NCBI GenBank assembly: GCA_050260215.1
Contig: JBLNBU010000202.1
Location: forward strand, 1 to 50,163
DNA from: JBLNBU01 sp050260215
GTDB lineage: Bacteria; Pseudomonadota; Alphaproteobacteria; Rhodospirillales; Magnetospirillaceae
Reading direction: 5' to 3'
Length of the DNA: 50,163 bases
The position numbers and the translations under genes are program-made. The notes beneath the pieces are model-generated. The model was not told the DNA's origin. It worked only from the letters and a program-made list of their open reading frames with translations, and searched no databases. Shown one piece after another: positions 1 through 7,136 of the stretch (the stretch's first letter is position 1; each line of letters begins with the position of its first letter).

Positions 1-1348
1 GGTCGACGCGGTGTGGAGCGACCAGCCCGGCCCGCCGCAAAGCCCGGTGGTGGCCCATCCCCAGCGCTTCGCCGGGCGCTCCTCGGCCGAGAAGCGCATC
101 GACGTCGCCGACGCCAAGAAGGCCGACAAGCTGGACGCCGCCTTCCTGTCGGCGCCCGATTCGGTGGCCTGGCTGCTCAACATCCGCGGCGGCGACGTCG
201 ACTACACGCCGCTGCCGCTGGCCTTCGCCCTGGTCCATGCCGATGCCGGGGTGGAGCTGTTCATGGACCCGGCCAAGCTGGCCGCCGGCGTGGTCGACGA
301 CGCGGTCACCGTGCGCGCCCCCGGCGAGCTGGCCGCGGCCCTGGACCGGCTGAAGGACAAGCGGGTGCGGGTGGACCAGGCGGCCGCCCCCTATTGGGTG
401 GTCGACCGGCTGAACCATGCGGGCGCCCGCATCGACCGCGGCGCCGACCCGTGCGCCCTGCCCAAGGCATGCAAGAACGCGGTCGAGCTGGACGGCGCAC
501 GCGCCGCCCACCGCCGCGACGGGGCGGCCATGGTGCGCTTCCTGGCCTGGCTGGCCGGGCGGGGCCCGGGTGTGCGCGAGATGGAGGCCGCCGACCGCCT
601 CGCGGCCTTCCGCGCCGAGGGCGAGCACTTCCGCGGCCTGTCCTTCCCCACCATCTCGGGCGCCGGTCCCAACGGCGCCATCGTCCATTACCGCAGCACG
701 CCCGCCACCGACCGGGCGCTGGAGGCGGGCCAGCTTTATCTGCTCGATTCGGGCGCGCAGTACCTGGACGGCACCACCGACGTCACCCGCACGGTGGCCA
801 TCGGCACGCCGGGGCCCGAGGAACGCGCCCGCTTCACCCTGGTGCTGAAGGGCCACATCGCGGTATCGGCCGCCCGCTTCCCCGCGGGCACCACCGGCAG
901 CCAGCTGGACGTCTTGGCCCGCCACGCCCTGTGGGCGGCGGGGCTGGACTACGACCACGGCACCGGCCACGGCGTCGGCAGCTATCTGGGCGTGCACGAG
1001 GGGCCGCAGCGCATCTCCAAGGTCGGCAGCCCGGTGGCGCTGCGCCCCGGCATGGTGCTGTCCAACGAGCCCGGCTACTACAAGCCCGGCGCCTATGGCA
1101 TCCGCATCGAGAACCTGGTGGCCGTGGTCGAGGCCGCCGCCCCGCCCGGGGCCGAGCGCCAGCTACTGGGCTTCGAGCCGCTGACCCTGGTGCCCATAGA
1201 CTTGGGTTTGGTCGACCCCACCTTGCTGACCGCCGCCGAGTTGGCCTGGCTGGATTCCTACCACACCCGGGTGCGCGCCGAGATCGCGCCGCTGGTCGAC
1301 GGGACGGCGCGGGCCTGGCTGGAAAAGGCGACCAGGCCGATCGGCTGA
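1..1348 (+). CDS. pepP: Xaa-Pro aminopeptidase (aminopeptidase P, M24 family), 3' part
   Basis: This metallopeptidase removes an N-terminal residue preceding proline and is probably cytoplasmic. The gene is cut by the left edge; the open frame runs from base 2, so the GTG at 11 is not the true start. About 448 codons are visible, covering the end of the N-terminal domains and the whole pita-bread catalytic domain. Expected metal ligands are visible: Asp in LLDSG (746-748), Asp in TTDVTRT (779-781), His in the HGTGHGVGS segment (about 960-975), Glu in NEPGYY and Glu in IRIENL. The C-terminal extension (about 1200-1345) matches the longer three-domain form of the family. Family confidence is high; the symbol is by analogy. 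Confidence 0.9.
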   Translation, partial: VDAVWSDQPGPPQSPVVAHPQRFAGRSSAEKRIDVADAKKADKLDAAFLSAPDSVAWLLNIRGGDVDYTPLPLAFALVHADAGVELFMDPAKLAAGVVDDAVTVRAPGELAAALDRLKDKRVRVDQAAAPYWVVDRLNHAGARIDRGADPCALPKACKNAVELDGARAAHRRDGAAMVRFLAWLAGRGPGVREMEAADRLAAFRAEGEHFRGLSFPTISGAGPNGAIVHYRSTPATDRALEAGQLYLLDSGAQYLDGTTDVTRTVAIGTPGPEERARFTLVLKGHIAVSAARFPAGTTGSQLDVLARHALWAAGLDYDHGTGHGVGSYLGVHEGPQRISKVGSPVALRPGMVLSNEPGYYKPGAYGIRIENLVAVVEAAAPPGAERQLLGFEPLTLVPIDLGLVDPTLLTAAELAWLDSYHTRVRAEIAPLVDGTARAWLEKATRPIG

Positions 1349-1446
1349 CAACCACCCTTTTGTGCCTATCCTTGCGTATCGGTGAACCCACCTTCGACCG
1401 GGGCGTTCTTCCTGTCAGGACGTCCACGACCGAGAAGGAGGAGACG

Positions 1447-1854
1447 ATGATGCGCGCCTTGCCGCTGTTCGCCGCCGCCGTGCTGGCGCTTTCCACCGCC
1501 GCCTGCTCGAGCATGCCGTGGGAGCACAAAGGATCGACCACCGGGTCGTCATCGGCCACCGGCCAGCAGACCGGCGCCGCCTCGTCGGCGGCCATGTCCG
1601 AGCAGACCGCCCTGGCCCCCGACATGGTCCGCGACATCCAGCGCCGCCTGTCGCAGCGCGGCTACAACGTCGGCCCCGCCGACGGGGTGTTCGGTGCCGA
1701 GACCCAGTCGGCGCTGCGCAGCTTCCAGAAGGACCAGAACATCCGCGCCAACGGCCAGATCGACGAACAGACCCTGGCCGCGCTCAACATCCCCGGCAAC
1801 GCCGCCGCAAGCCAGCAGTCGCAGAGCGGCTACACGCCCACCAACCGCCGCTAG
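1447..1854 (+). CDS. Peptidoglycan-binding lipoprotein
   Basis: A 135-residue exported protein starting at tandem ATGs (1447, 1450) after a strong AGGAG site (about 1437). Residues 1-19 are a hydrophobic signal ending in a lipobox-like TAAC, so Cys20 is the likely lipidated residue. A Ser/Thr/Gly-rich linker follows, then a PG_binding_1-type domain (about 55-118) with the RRLSQRGY, GPADGVFG and ALRSFQ signatures. It is probably anchored in a membrane and contacts peptidoglycan; no catalytic domain is present. The frame stays open upstream into the aminopeptidase gene, but that extension is out of frame with it and unlikely to be coding. A double-hairpin repeat follows the stop. Confidence 0.85.
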   Translation: MMRALPLFAAAVLALSTAACSSMPWEHKGSTTGSSSATGQQTGAASSAAMSEQTALAPDMVRDIQRRLSQRGYNVGPADGVFGAETQSALRSFQKDQNIRANGQIDEQTLAALNIPGNAAASQQSQSGYTPTNRR

Positions 1855-1864
1855 GGCCTTCCTT

Positions 1865-1928
1865 CCCGTCATTGCCGGGCGCGACCCGGCAATCCATGGA
1901 CCCTCGGGTCATGCCCGAGGGTGACGGG
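1865..1928. repeat. Double-hairpin intergenic repeat, copy 1
   Basis: Outer arms CCCGTCA (1865-1871) and TGACGGG (1922-1928) enclose two hairpins: TTGCCGGG...CCCGGCAA, and CCCTCGGG...CCCGAGGG. It lies between the converging ends of the lipoprotein and bacteriohemerythrin genes. Closely similar units lie at 17605-17664 and 39175-39234. It could act as a bidirectional terminator; this is inferred from position and structure. Confidence 0.8.
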
Positions 1929-1941
1929 AGCAAGGGCAGCC

Positions 1942-2349
1942 TCAGCCCGTGAAGCCGCGCTGGCGGGCGAAGTTGGCGGTGACGGCGTCCATGCTTTCCA
2001 GATGGCCGCGGAACCAGGCGGGCAGGGCCTGGCGGAAATAATCGGGCTGCGGGTCGCCGGCTTCCAGGTTGGCGACGACCTGGCGCAGTTCGTCCAGCAC
2101 GCGGGCGTGCTCGCCGGAATGGGGCACAAGGGCGAAGAAGCCGGTCTGGCGCATCATCTCGTCCTCGCGGCCGAAATGCTCCTCGCAGTGGGTAAGGAAG
2201 TGCCGGCACAGGCCCAGCAAATCGTCTCCCGTGGCCTGGGCCAGGGCGTTGATCATGTCGACGGCTTCGCGGTGGTCGTCGTCCTGGAAGGCGATGCCCA
2301 ACTTCATGTCGTCGGTCCAGCTGATGACCGGGGATGTGGATGCACTCAT
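1942..2349 (-). CDS. Bacteriohemerythrin
   Basis: A 135-residue single-domain hemerythrin. The expected diiron ligand pattern is present: His26 in DDDHREAV, a His and Glu in the HCEEHFGRE segment, HSGEH (HxxxH) and HLESMD (HxxxxD). The family reversibly binds O2, in bacteria for storage, delivery or sensing. I chose the ATG at 2349 because AAAGAG lies at good spacing before it; an upstream in-frame ATG at 2382 lacks such a site. The gene converges on the lipoprotein gene across a double-hairpin repeat. A second hemerythrin-like gene lies 1.3 kb away. Confidence 0.9.
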   Translation of the reverse strand: MSASTSPVISWTDDMKLGIAFQDDDHREAVDMINALAQATGDDLLGLCRHFLTHCEEHFGREDEMMRQTGFFALVPHSGEHARVLDELRQVVANLEAGDPQPDYFRQALPAWFRGHLESMDAVTANFARQRGFTG

Positions 2350-2449
2350 AGCCTGCTCTTTAATCAGATGGCCCTGGTGCATGATCCGTGTTCACGGATT
2401 ACGTGGCAATCGCCTACATCATTCAAAACTGAATTAGAGGTATTTGATT

Positions 2450-2764
2450 TTAGCAGGGCTCCTCCATCCGCCCGGTCAGCGGGCGGGTGGCGCCCCATTC
2501 GGCCAGCTTGGCGTCGATGGCCTGGGCGACCGCGTGGCGGGCCGCCTCGGGGCCCCAGCCCTCGGTCAGCAGCGCGTCGTAGTCGGTGAAGGTGTGACGG
2601 ACGAAGGCCGCGGCCGCCAGCTTGACCGCGGCAGCCGCAGGCAGGCGGGCCAGCGACCGCGAGTGCAGGCAGTGCGCGACGATCTCGCCGGCTTCCCAGG
2701 ACGGCGCCCGGGGAAGCCAGTGGGCGAGCTCGCGCTCGAGCTGGTCGCGACGGGCCGCCGCCAT
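2450..2764 (-). CDS. DUF2293 family protein
   Basis: A 104-residue protein of unknown function. It matches what I know of DUF2293: an aromatic and basic core with RHTFTDYD, preceded by a helix-rich segment with H and R residues and followed by AIDAKLAEWG. The frame is open further upstream, but that part overlaps the Cys-rich ORF in another frame, so I start at the ATG at 2764, five bases after the Cys-rich gene's stop. The spacing suggests a two-gene transcript and translational coupling. No enzymatic motif is recognisable. Confidence 0.7.
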   Translation of the reverse strand: MAAARRDQLERELAHWLPRAPSWEAGEIVAHCLHSRSLARLPAAAAVKLAAAAFVRHTFTDYDALLTEGWGPEAARHAVAQAIDAKLAEWGATRPLTGRMEEPC

Positions 2765-2769
2765 CCCGG

Positions 2770-2958
2770 TCAGCGCGCGGCAGTGCCGGCCGGGCTGCGC
2801 TCGGCGCCGGATTGCAGCGACGCATCGCGCTGGTAGCCGTCGCAGGGCACGCAGGACACTGACCACATGGCGCGTCCGAAGAACCGCGAGCCGCTCTTGC
2901 GGCATTCGCCCTGGCTGTAGCATGAGCAGGCGGAACAAGTTCCGGGGATGACGATCAT
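2770..2958 (-). CDS. Small Cys-rich protein, unknown function
   Basis: A 62-residue protein with seven cysteines concentrated in residues 8-39: CSACSC, a further Cys in the GEC segment, then a CVPC pair. That arrangement suggests a metal-binding (zinc or Fe-S) mini-domain. The ATG at 2958 follows GGAG at proper spacing, which supports translation, and the gene sits directly upstream of the DUF2293 gene. The C-terminal 20 residues are Ser/Ala/Gly-rich and probably disordered. I do not recognise the family. The competing longer frame on the same strand has a high-Arg composition typical of a shadow frame. Confidence 0.6.
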   Translation of the reverse strand: MIVIPGTCSACSCYSQGECRKSGSRFFGRAMWSVSCVPCDGYQRDASLQSGAERSPAGTAAR

Positions 2959-3022
2959 GGTATTGCTCCGTCAGGCGTCGATCTTGGAAGAAGTCTGCCA
3001 ACGGACATGGTTTAATTTCAAT

Positions 3023-3047
3023 TATACGGCCATACTTCTGGCGTATA
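3023..3047. promoter_or_regulatory. Inverted repeat in divergent promoter region
   Basis: TATACGGCCA and TGGCGTATA form near-perfect arms around TACTTC, in the AT-rich 171-base gap between the leftward Cys-rich/DUF2293 pair and the rightward DUF488 gene. It could be an operator or a stem-loop; no regulator is assigned. Confidence 0.4.
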
Positions 3048-3129
3048 TCGGGTCATTGTCCGATGGATATTAGAAATTGCTTAAAATTTTATCATTCTGG
3101 GGCAGGGGCGGCGCTCCCTTGACGGGCTC

Positions 3130-3672
3130 ATGGCGTCCCCCCACAGTTGGAGCATGGCTGCCCACGACACCATCTGGACCATCGGCTACGAGGCCGCCGG
3201 TTTCGGCGCCTTCCTCGACGTCCTGCGCCGGGCCGGCGTGCGCCAGGTGATCGACGTGCGCGACTTGCCGTTGTCGCGCCGCGCCGGCTTTTCCAAGCGG
3301 GTGCTGGCGGCGTCGCTGGCCGAGGCCGGGTTGGCCTACGCCCACCTGCGCCATCTGGGCACCCCCAAGGAGGGGCGGGTCGCCGCCCACAAGGGCGACT
3401 ATGCGACCTTCTGGTCGGTGTTCGAGCGGCGGCTGACTTCGGTCGAGTCGCAGATGGAACTGCGCCAGGCGGCAGACCTGGCGCACCAACAGCCCAGCGC
3501 CCTGTTGTGCTTCGAGGCCGATCCCGCCCGTTGCCACCGCCGGCGGGTCGCCGAGCTGCTGCGCGACCAGTTCGGCTTTGCGGTGGTCGACCTGATGGTC
3601 GATCCGCTCATGGCCGGCGCGCCGTCATCAGCCGGAACAAGGGCACGTCGACCTCGCTCTCGTGGCGCTTGA
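3130..3672 (+). CDS. DUF488 family protein
   Basis: A 180-residue protein of the DUF488 family. The N-terminus carries the family's TIWTIGYE opening and IDVRDLP segment, the middle has LRHLGTPK, and the C-terminal half has LLCFEADPARCHRR, a Cys/His signature of the family. No biochemical role is firmly established. The start is uncertain: ATG at 3130 gives 180 residues, while ATG at 3154 begins nearer the conserved part but has its GGAG too close. The last 65 bases overlap the 3' end of the convergent hemerythrin-like gene, so the final 20 residues, which are Arg-rich, are probably not conserved. Confidence 0.75.
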   Translation: MASPHSWSMAAHDTIWTIGYEAAGFGAFLDVLRRAGVRQVIDVRDLPLSRRAGFSKRVLAASLAEAGLAYAHLRHLGTPKEGRVAAHKGDYATFWSVFERRLTSVESQMELRQAADLAHQQPSALLCFEADPARCHRRRVAELLRDQFGFAVVDLMVDPLMAGAPSSAGTRARRPRSRGA

Positions 3673-4021
3673 TCGACAGGGCCACCGCCTCGACCTTGTC
3701 GACCAGGGCCGGCTTCGACAGCTTGCCCACCAGGCCGCGCAGCTCGCCCAGGCCTTCCAACAGCGTGCGGTGATCCTCGCGCAGGATGAGGACCGCCTCG
3801 GCGTCGCGGGCGCCGGCGTATTGCTCCTCGGCCAGGGCATGCAGGCGGAAGCGCTGCTGCAGGGTGGACAGCGCCTGCAAGATGATCGAGTTGTCGGTGG
3901 CGTTGCGCACCACCGCGACCAGGCGCTGGGTCAGGTCGAAGAACTTCTCGTGCTCTTCATCGATCTCGGCGGCACTGGTGCGCCACTCGTCGTCGACCTT
4001 CAACTTGCTCAAAGTGCTCAT
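3608..4021 (-). CDS. Hemerythrin-like protein
   Basis: A 137-residue four-helix protein of the hemerythrin family. It keeps a first-helix His (DEEHEKFF), a second-helix His-Glu pair (LHALAEEQ), a third-helix His (REDHRTLL) and the final HESEVD (HxxxxD). The usual HxxxH is reduced to one His, so its metal site differs from the gene at 1942-2349, and O2 binding is not assured. The ATG at 4021 is preceded on its strand by a purine-rich GGAGCGG. The 3' end overlaps the convergent DUF488 gene by 65 bases. Confidence 0.75.
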   Translation of the reverse strand: MSTLSKLKVDDEWRTSAAEIDEEHEKFFDLTQRLVAVVRNATDNSIILQALSTLQQRFRLHALAEEQYAGARDAEAVLILREDHRTLLEGLGELRGLVGKLSKPALVDKVEAVALSIKRHESEVDVPLFRLMTARRP

Positions 4022-4141
4022 CGTCCACCGCTCCGCGCCATGCTGCGTTGCGGCATTGTATGACCTAGGTATTAATGGCGTTCAGGTCGGCTGTGAACGG
4101 GTTTTGAACAGCGAGTCAAAATCCGCCAATCCATGAAAAAA

Positions 4142-4174
4142 GCCAGTCAACCCTGGGGATTGACTGGCCTTTTT
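4142..4174. terminator. Rho-independent-type hairpin
   Basis: GCCAGTCAA and TTGACTGGC are perfect 9-base arms with a 9-base loop, followed by CTTTTT and preceded by an A-run, so it could work on either strand. No rightward gene ends here. It sits immediately before the left copy of the 15-base tRNA-Pro-derived repeat. Confidence 0.6.
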
Positions 4175-4186
4175 GGTCGGAGTGAG
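4172..4186. repeat. Left copy of tRNA-Pro 3'-end direct repeat (putative att site)
   Basis: TTTGGTCGGAGTGAG is identical to 5372-5386, which covers the CCA end and acceptor 3' strand of tRNA-Pro(CGG). A similar AGGATTC follows a few bases later in both copies. This is the pattern left by integration of an element into a tRNA 3' end. Confidence 0.6.
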
Positions 4187-4472
4187 GGCATAGGATTCCT
4201 TCTCAGAAATGGCGGAAAACCTTAATTAATGCGTCTTCCAGACAACACATCGAAAGAGAACGCTTATAGTATAAACCGACAATAATCGCCGCACGCCGCC
4301 GCTGTATTGGTAGTTCCTTGGTGGTTGTGCACCAACGTGTGTGCGGCGGCTTTTGGAGGGCTTTCTGACGCGGGGCATCTGCTAGTGTGTTGTGTGTTGG
4401 CTTGATTTTCACTCGAAAGGCGCGCCCAAAAGTGGTAAATTTATCTTCGACTAGACCTCGGAGGAAGGGGCG
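4187..4472. other. Non-coding stretch with a large stem-loop
   Basis: No credible gene. TATAGTATAAA (about 4265-4275) resembles a -10 region. A structured stretch follows at 4288-4354: an inner hairpin TTGGTG...CACCAA and an outer pairing of GCCGCAC/GCCGCC with GTGCGGCGGC, ending in TTTT. It could be the terminator of a short RNA or the leader of the downstream gene. The AT content is higher than in the flanking chromosome. Confidence 0.35.
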
Positions 4473-5192
4473 ATGCGGCTGTCGCTCACATGCCCTGTGT
4501 GTACAGCGAGCCTAAAATGGATGGCTGCCGAGTCTATGCGTGTTGAATTGCAGGATGACGGTGTATATGAGTTGACGTGCAGCCAGGGTCATATAACACG
4601 GACAGTTCTGCAAAATCCAAAATTTGAAGTGCTGTTTGATATAGGGGCGAATGCGATATTGGATGGATATTGCCGCGAGGCGGTGTCGTCTTTCGCGTCT
4701 AGCCTGGAGCGATTTTATGAGTTTGCAATCCGCGTGCTTGCGGTCAATTCGCAGATTAATGAAGCACAGTTTAAGAAAGGATGGGCGGCCGTTGCGGCTC
4801 AGTCCGAACGCCAATATGGTGCATTCGTTTTCCTCTGGTTATTTCATGTTGGCGAAATACCAAAGTTACCTGAGACTTGGCACGCGAAATTTAGGAACGA
4901 TGTAATTCATAATGGAAAGATACCACATAGAGATGAGGCGATTAGGTTTGGAGATGGCGTTCTTAATGTTATTAGGCCCATGCTGCGCGTGCTTCGAGAA
5001 AAATTTGAACGTGGCACGAGTCACGTAATCGTTGCTGATTTGCTAAGAAGGCATAAAATTGATGATAAGCCCAATTCGACATTGGGAATGTCTACAATAT
5101 TAGGCGCTTCCATTGATATGGCTCAAGAGCATCATCAACTTTCATTGAGCGACCATCTTGCGCAGATGTCGGGTAGGCGCGCGCGTGTGTGA
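4473..5192 (+). CDS. HEPN-like protein with N-terminal zinc-ribbon-like segment
   Basis: A 239-residue protein starting at an ATG after a strong GGAGGAAGG site. The N-terminus has CPVC (8-11) and a later CSQGH, a plausible zinc-binding ribbon. The middle is helical, and at about residues 145-152 there is RNDVIHNG, which fits the RX4-6H motif of HEPN domains, many of which are RNases in toxin or defence systems. Codon use and base composition are clearly AT-richer than the neighbours. It is the only gene between the two tRNA-derived repeats, and a terminator follows it. The HEPN assignment rests on one motif plus helix content. Activity and target are unknown. Confidence 0.65.
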   Translation: MRLSLTCPVCTASLKWMAAESMRVELQDDGVYELTCSQGHITRTVLQNPKFEVLFDIGANAILDGYCREAVSSFASSLERFYEFAIRVLAVNSQINEAQFKKGWAAVAAQSERQYGAFVFLWLFHVGEIPKLPETWHAKFRNDVIHNGKIPHRDEAIRFGDGVLNVIRPMLRVLREKFERGTSHVIVADLLRRHKIDDKPNSTLGMSTILGASIDMAQEHHQLSLSDHLAQMSGRRARV

Positions 5193-5260
5193 GCCTGAAC
5201 GAAGTCAGGATTGTTGGTACCCCCAACCGCTTTGCTAGGTTTCGAACTACCAAATGCAAA

Positions 5261-5286
5261 CCCCCGCCCTTGCGAGCGGGGGTTTT
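5261..5286 (+). terminator. Rho-independent terminator after the HEPN-like gene
   Basis: CCCCCGC (5261-5267) pairs with GCGGGGG (5276-5282), followed by TTTT; an AAA run precedes it. It lies 70 bases after the stop of the HEPN-like gene. Confidence 0.7.
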
Positions 5287-5293
5287 CTGTGTC

Positions 5294-5340
5294 GGGGCTG
5301 GTAGTTCAGCGGTAACTCAGGTTTTCGGGAAACCTGTAAG
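5294..5340 (+). other. tRNA-Pro-like 5' half (degenerate tRNA or relic)
   Basis: A plausible acceptor 5' strand GGGGCTG is followed by a D-arm-like AGTTCAGCGGTAACT and an anticodon arm AGGTT-TTCGGGA-AACCT. The 7-base loop TTCGGGA, with anticodon CGG, is the same as in the intact tRNA-Pro on the other strand just downstream. I find no T-arm and no matching 3' acceptor strand, so it is at best half a tRNA. It could be a relic brought by the island. Confidence 0.4.
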
Positions 5341-5371
5341 CCGTTGAAAAACCTATGAACTTCCCCTTGAC

Positions 5372-5386
5372 TTTGGTCGGAGTGAG
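5372..5386. repeat. Right copy of tRNA-Pro 3'-end direct repeat (putative att site)
   Basis: Same 15 bases as 4172-4186, here part of the intact tRNA-Pro gene (complement of its acceptor 3' strand, discriminator and CCA). Confidence 0.6.
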
Positions 5387-5450
5387 AGGATTCGAACCTC
5401 CGGCCCCTGCCTCCCGAAGACAGTGCTCTACCAGGCTGAGCTACACTCCG
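5374..5450 (-). tRNA. tRNA-Pro (anticodon CGG)
   Basis: A complete 77-base cloverleaf with encoded CCA. Acceptor CGGAGTG pairs with CACTCCG, the discriminator is A, the D-arm is GCTCAGCCTGGTAGAGC, the anticodon arm is CTGTC-TTCGGGA-GGCAG, and the T-arm GAGGTTCGAATCCTC is canonical. Anticodon CGG reads CCG, a common proline codon in this GC-rich genome. Its 3' end doubles as the right boundary of the small island. Confidence 0.95.
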
Positions 5451-5505
5451 GTCGCCTGCGAGGCGCTCCTTATAGCGCCAACCCTTGGCGTTCGCAAAGG
5501 GATTT

Positions 5506-6990
5506 TCAGCGCTGCCGCGGCCGCCAGAAACGGCCCGAGACGCCGACGCGGTCGAGCACGTATTCGCGCGCCAGGGCGGCGAAGACGGCATCGGGGTAGT
5601 GGGGGAAGCGCTCGGGCAGCGAGCGCTGGCCGGGAAAGTCGTCGAGCGGCGGCGGGTCGCTGATCTGGACGACCGCCAGCTCGTGGCGCTCGATCATGGC
5701 GGTCAGGGTGTCGGCGGGGATGCGGCCGTGCAGCATGGCCTGGTAGGCGTTGAACGAATCCCAGAAGGCCGGCTTGCCGGCGCGGTAGCACAACAGCTGC
5801 GACTCACACAGGGCAGGGCCGGGGATCGAGCGGACGTATTCGGTCTCGGCCTTGAACAGGGCCTCGCGCTCGTTCATCTCGCCGGCGACCTCGACGCCGA
5901 AGCGGCCCAGGCACAGGGGGGCGTACAGCAGCACCCCCGCATTGGCCACCAGGGCCACCGCCAGCTTGGTCCGCTGCGGGCCCAGCCGCTCGCCCACCGC
6001 CTTGGCGGCCAGCCCGGTGCCGATGGCCAGCGCGATGGAGACGTCGAACCAGATGTTGATGTCGGTGCCGCCGCCGCCGGCGAAGAACACGCCCAGCGCC
6101 AGCGCCGCCGCCAGCCAGGCCAGCACCAGTCCGGCCGGACGGTTGCGCCGGGTCCACAGCAGCCCCAAGGTGGCCACCAGCAGCGGGGCATGCAGGCGCC
6201 CGGTGATCTCGGTGGTGAAGATGAAGGCGCGCTCGACCGACCAGGTGCGCGAGGCCAGCAGCTGGGTGAAGAAGGTCTTGCCCACCAGCAGCAGGATCCC
6301 GCCTGCGGCCAGGCCCGCCAGCCCCAGGCCGGTGGCGAAGAAGCCGGCGCGGGCGCGGTTGGGGCCGCGTCGGGCCAGGTCGGCGGCCACCAGCAGCGGC
6401 AGGGCGATCATGTTGTGCTTGACCAGCAGGCCGGCCGAGAACAGCGCCGCCACCAGGGCGCCGCGCCCGGCGGTTTCGGCCCCGCGCATGTAGGCCGCCA
6501 GCCCGGCCATCAGGAAGGCTTGGCCCAGCAGCTGGGGGTCGTCCATGCCGATGTAGTCGGTGGCGAAGGCGGCGAATTGCAGCAGGCAGGTGGCCATGGC
6601 CAGGCGGGCGTCGGTGCGCGAGCCGCCGGCCGAGCGCACCACGTCGCCCGCGGCCCAGCCGATGACCCCCACCGCAACCACCGACAGCAGCCGCCCGGCC
6701 AGCACCGGGTCGCCCAGCAGGCGGCCGAGCGCGCCGACGATATAGAAGGACAGCGGTGGGTAGTTGTTGAAGTAGTAGGGCGAGTCGTGGACGTACAGCG
6801 ACCGGCCGGCCATGGCCAGAACGGCGTGATAGGCGTTCCAGCCCTCGTTGATGTCGATCTCGAAGTCCCAGAACGAGCGGATGAGGGGATAGGCCAGCAG
6901 CACCGCGGCAAGCCCCGCCAGCGCCGCGGTGGCGACGCGATAATCGCGTGCGTCGAGGCCGTCGAGGCCCTTGGGCCCTGCATGGTTCAT
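5506..6990 (-). CDS. Integral membrane glycosyltransferase-like protein (GT-C type)
   Basis: A 494-residue protein with about 10-12 hydrophobic segments. Near the N-terminus, the first periplasmic loop carries an acidic FEIDINEGWNAYHA segment, like the Asp/Glu motif of GT-C enzymes (the PMT/ArnT-like group that uses polyprenyl-phosphate sugars). YYFNNYPPLSFYI follows, a Pro/Tyr-rich motif also typical of that loop. The C-terminal 120 residues are soluble. I start at the ATG at 6990, which has AGGA at good spacing; the longer frame to 7086 would overlap the divergent promoter. Donor and acceptor are unknown. It is divergent from hpnI. Confidence 0.7.
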   Translation of the reverse strand: MNHAGPKGLDGLDARDYRVATAALAGLAAVLLAYPLIRSFWDFEIDINEGWNAYHAVLAMAGRSLYVHDSPYYFNNYPPLSFYIVGALGRLLGDPVLAGRLLSVVAVGVIGWAAGDVVRSAGGSRTDARLAMATCLLQFAAFATDYIGMDDPQLLGQAFLMAGLAAYMRGAETAGRGALVAALFSAGLLVKHNMIALPLLVAADLARRGPNRARAGFFATGLGLAGLAAGGILLLVGKTFFTQLLASRTWSVERAFIFTTEITGRLHAPLLVATLGLLWTRRNRPAGLVLAWLAAALALGVFFAGGGGTDINIWFDVSIALAIGTGLAAKAVGERLGPQRTKLAVALVANAGVLLYAPLCLGRFGVEVAGEMNEREALFKAETEYVRSIPGPALCESQLLCYRAGKPAFWDSFNAYQAMLHGRIPADTLTAMIERHELAVVQISDPPPLDDFPGQRSLPERFPHYPDAVFAALAREYVLDRVGVSGRFWRPRQR

Positions 6991-7136
6991 GGTCGGTCCT
7001 TTCCTATCGCCCTGGCGGTTTGGCTTGCCCCGGAATGGCTGCCCTGTCAACCGGACAATCCCCCCCATCATGAGGGAACCTTGCATGCCCGTTTCCCATC
7101 GGCTATTGAGCGTGGTCGCACCATAGGGACGAGGCG

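Noticed and set aside
13..1854. A long rightward open frame overlapping the aminopeptidase gene and continuing into the lipoprotein
   Set aside because: It reads the aminopeptidase in a +2 frame with a very high Arg/Gly/Pro content. Only the part after 1447 has a start site and coding character.
2441..2460. Fnr box before the bacteriohemerythrin gene
   Set aside because: TTGAT occurs at 2444, but the second half reads GCAGG instead of ATCAA.
4203..4412. A leftward 69-codon ORF in the island
   Set aside because: It reads through the stem-loop region, has no start signal, and its sequence gives no domain.
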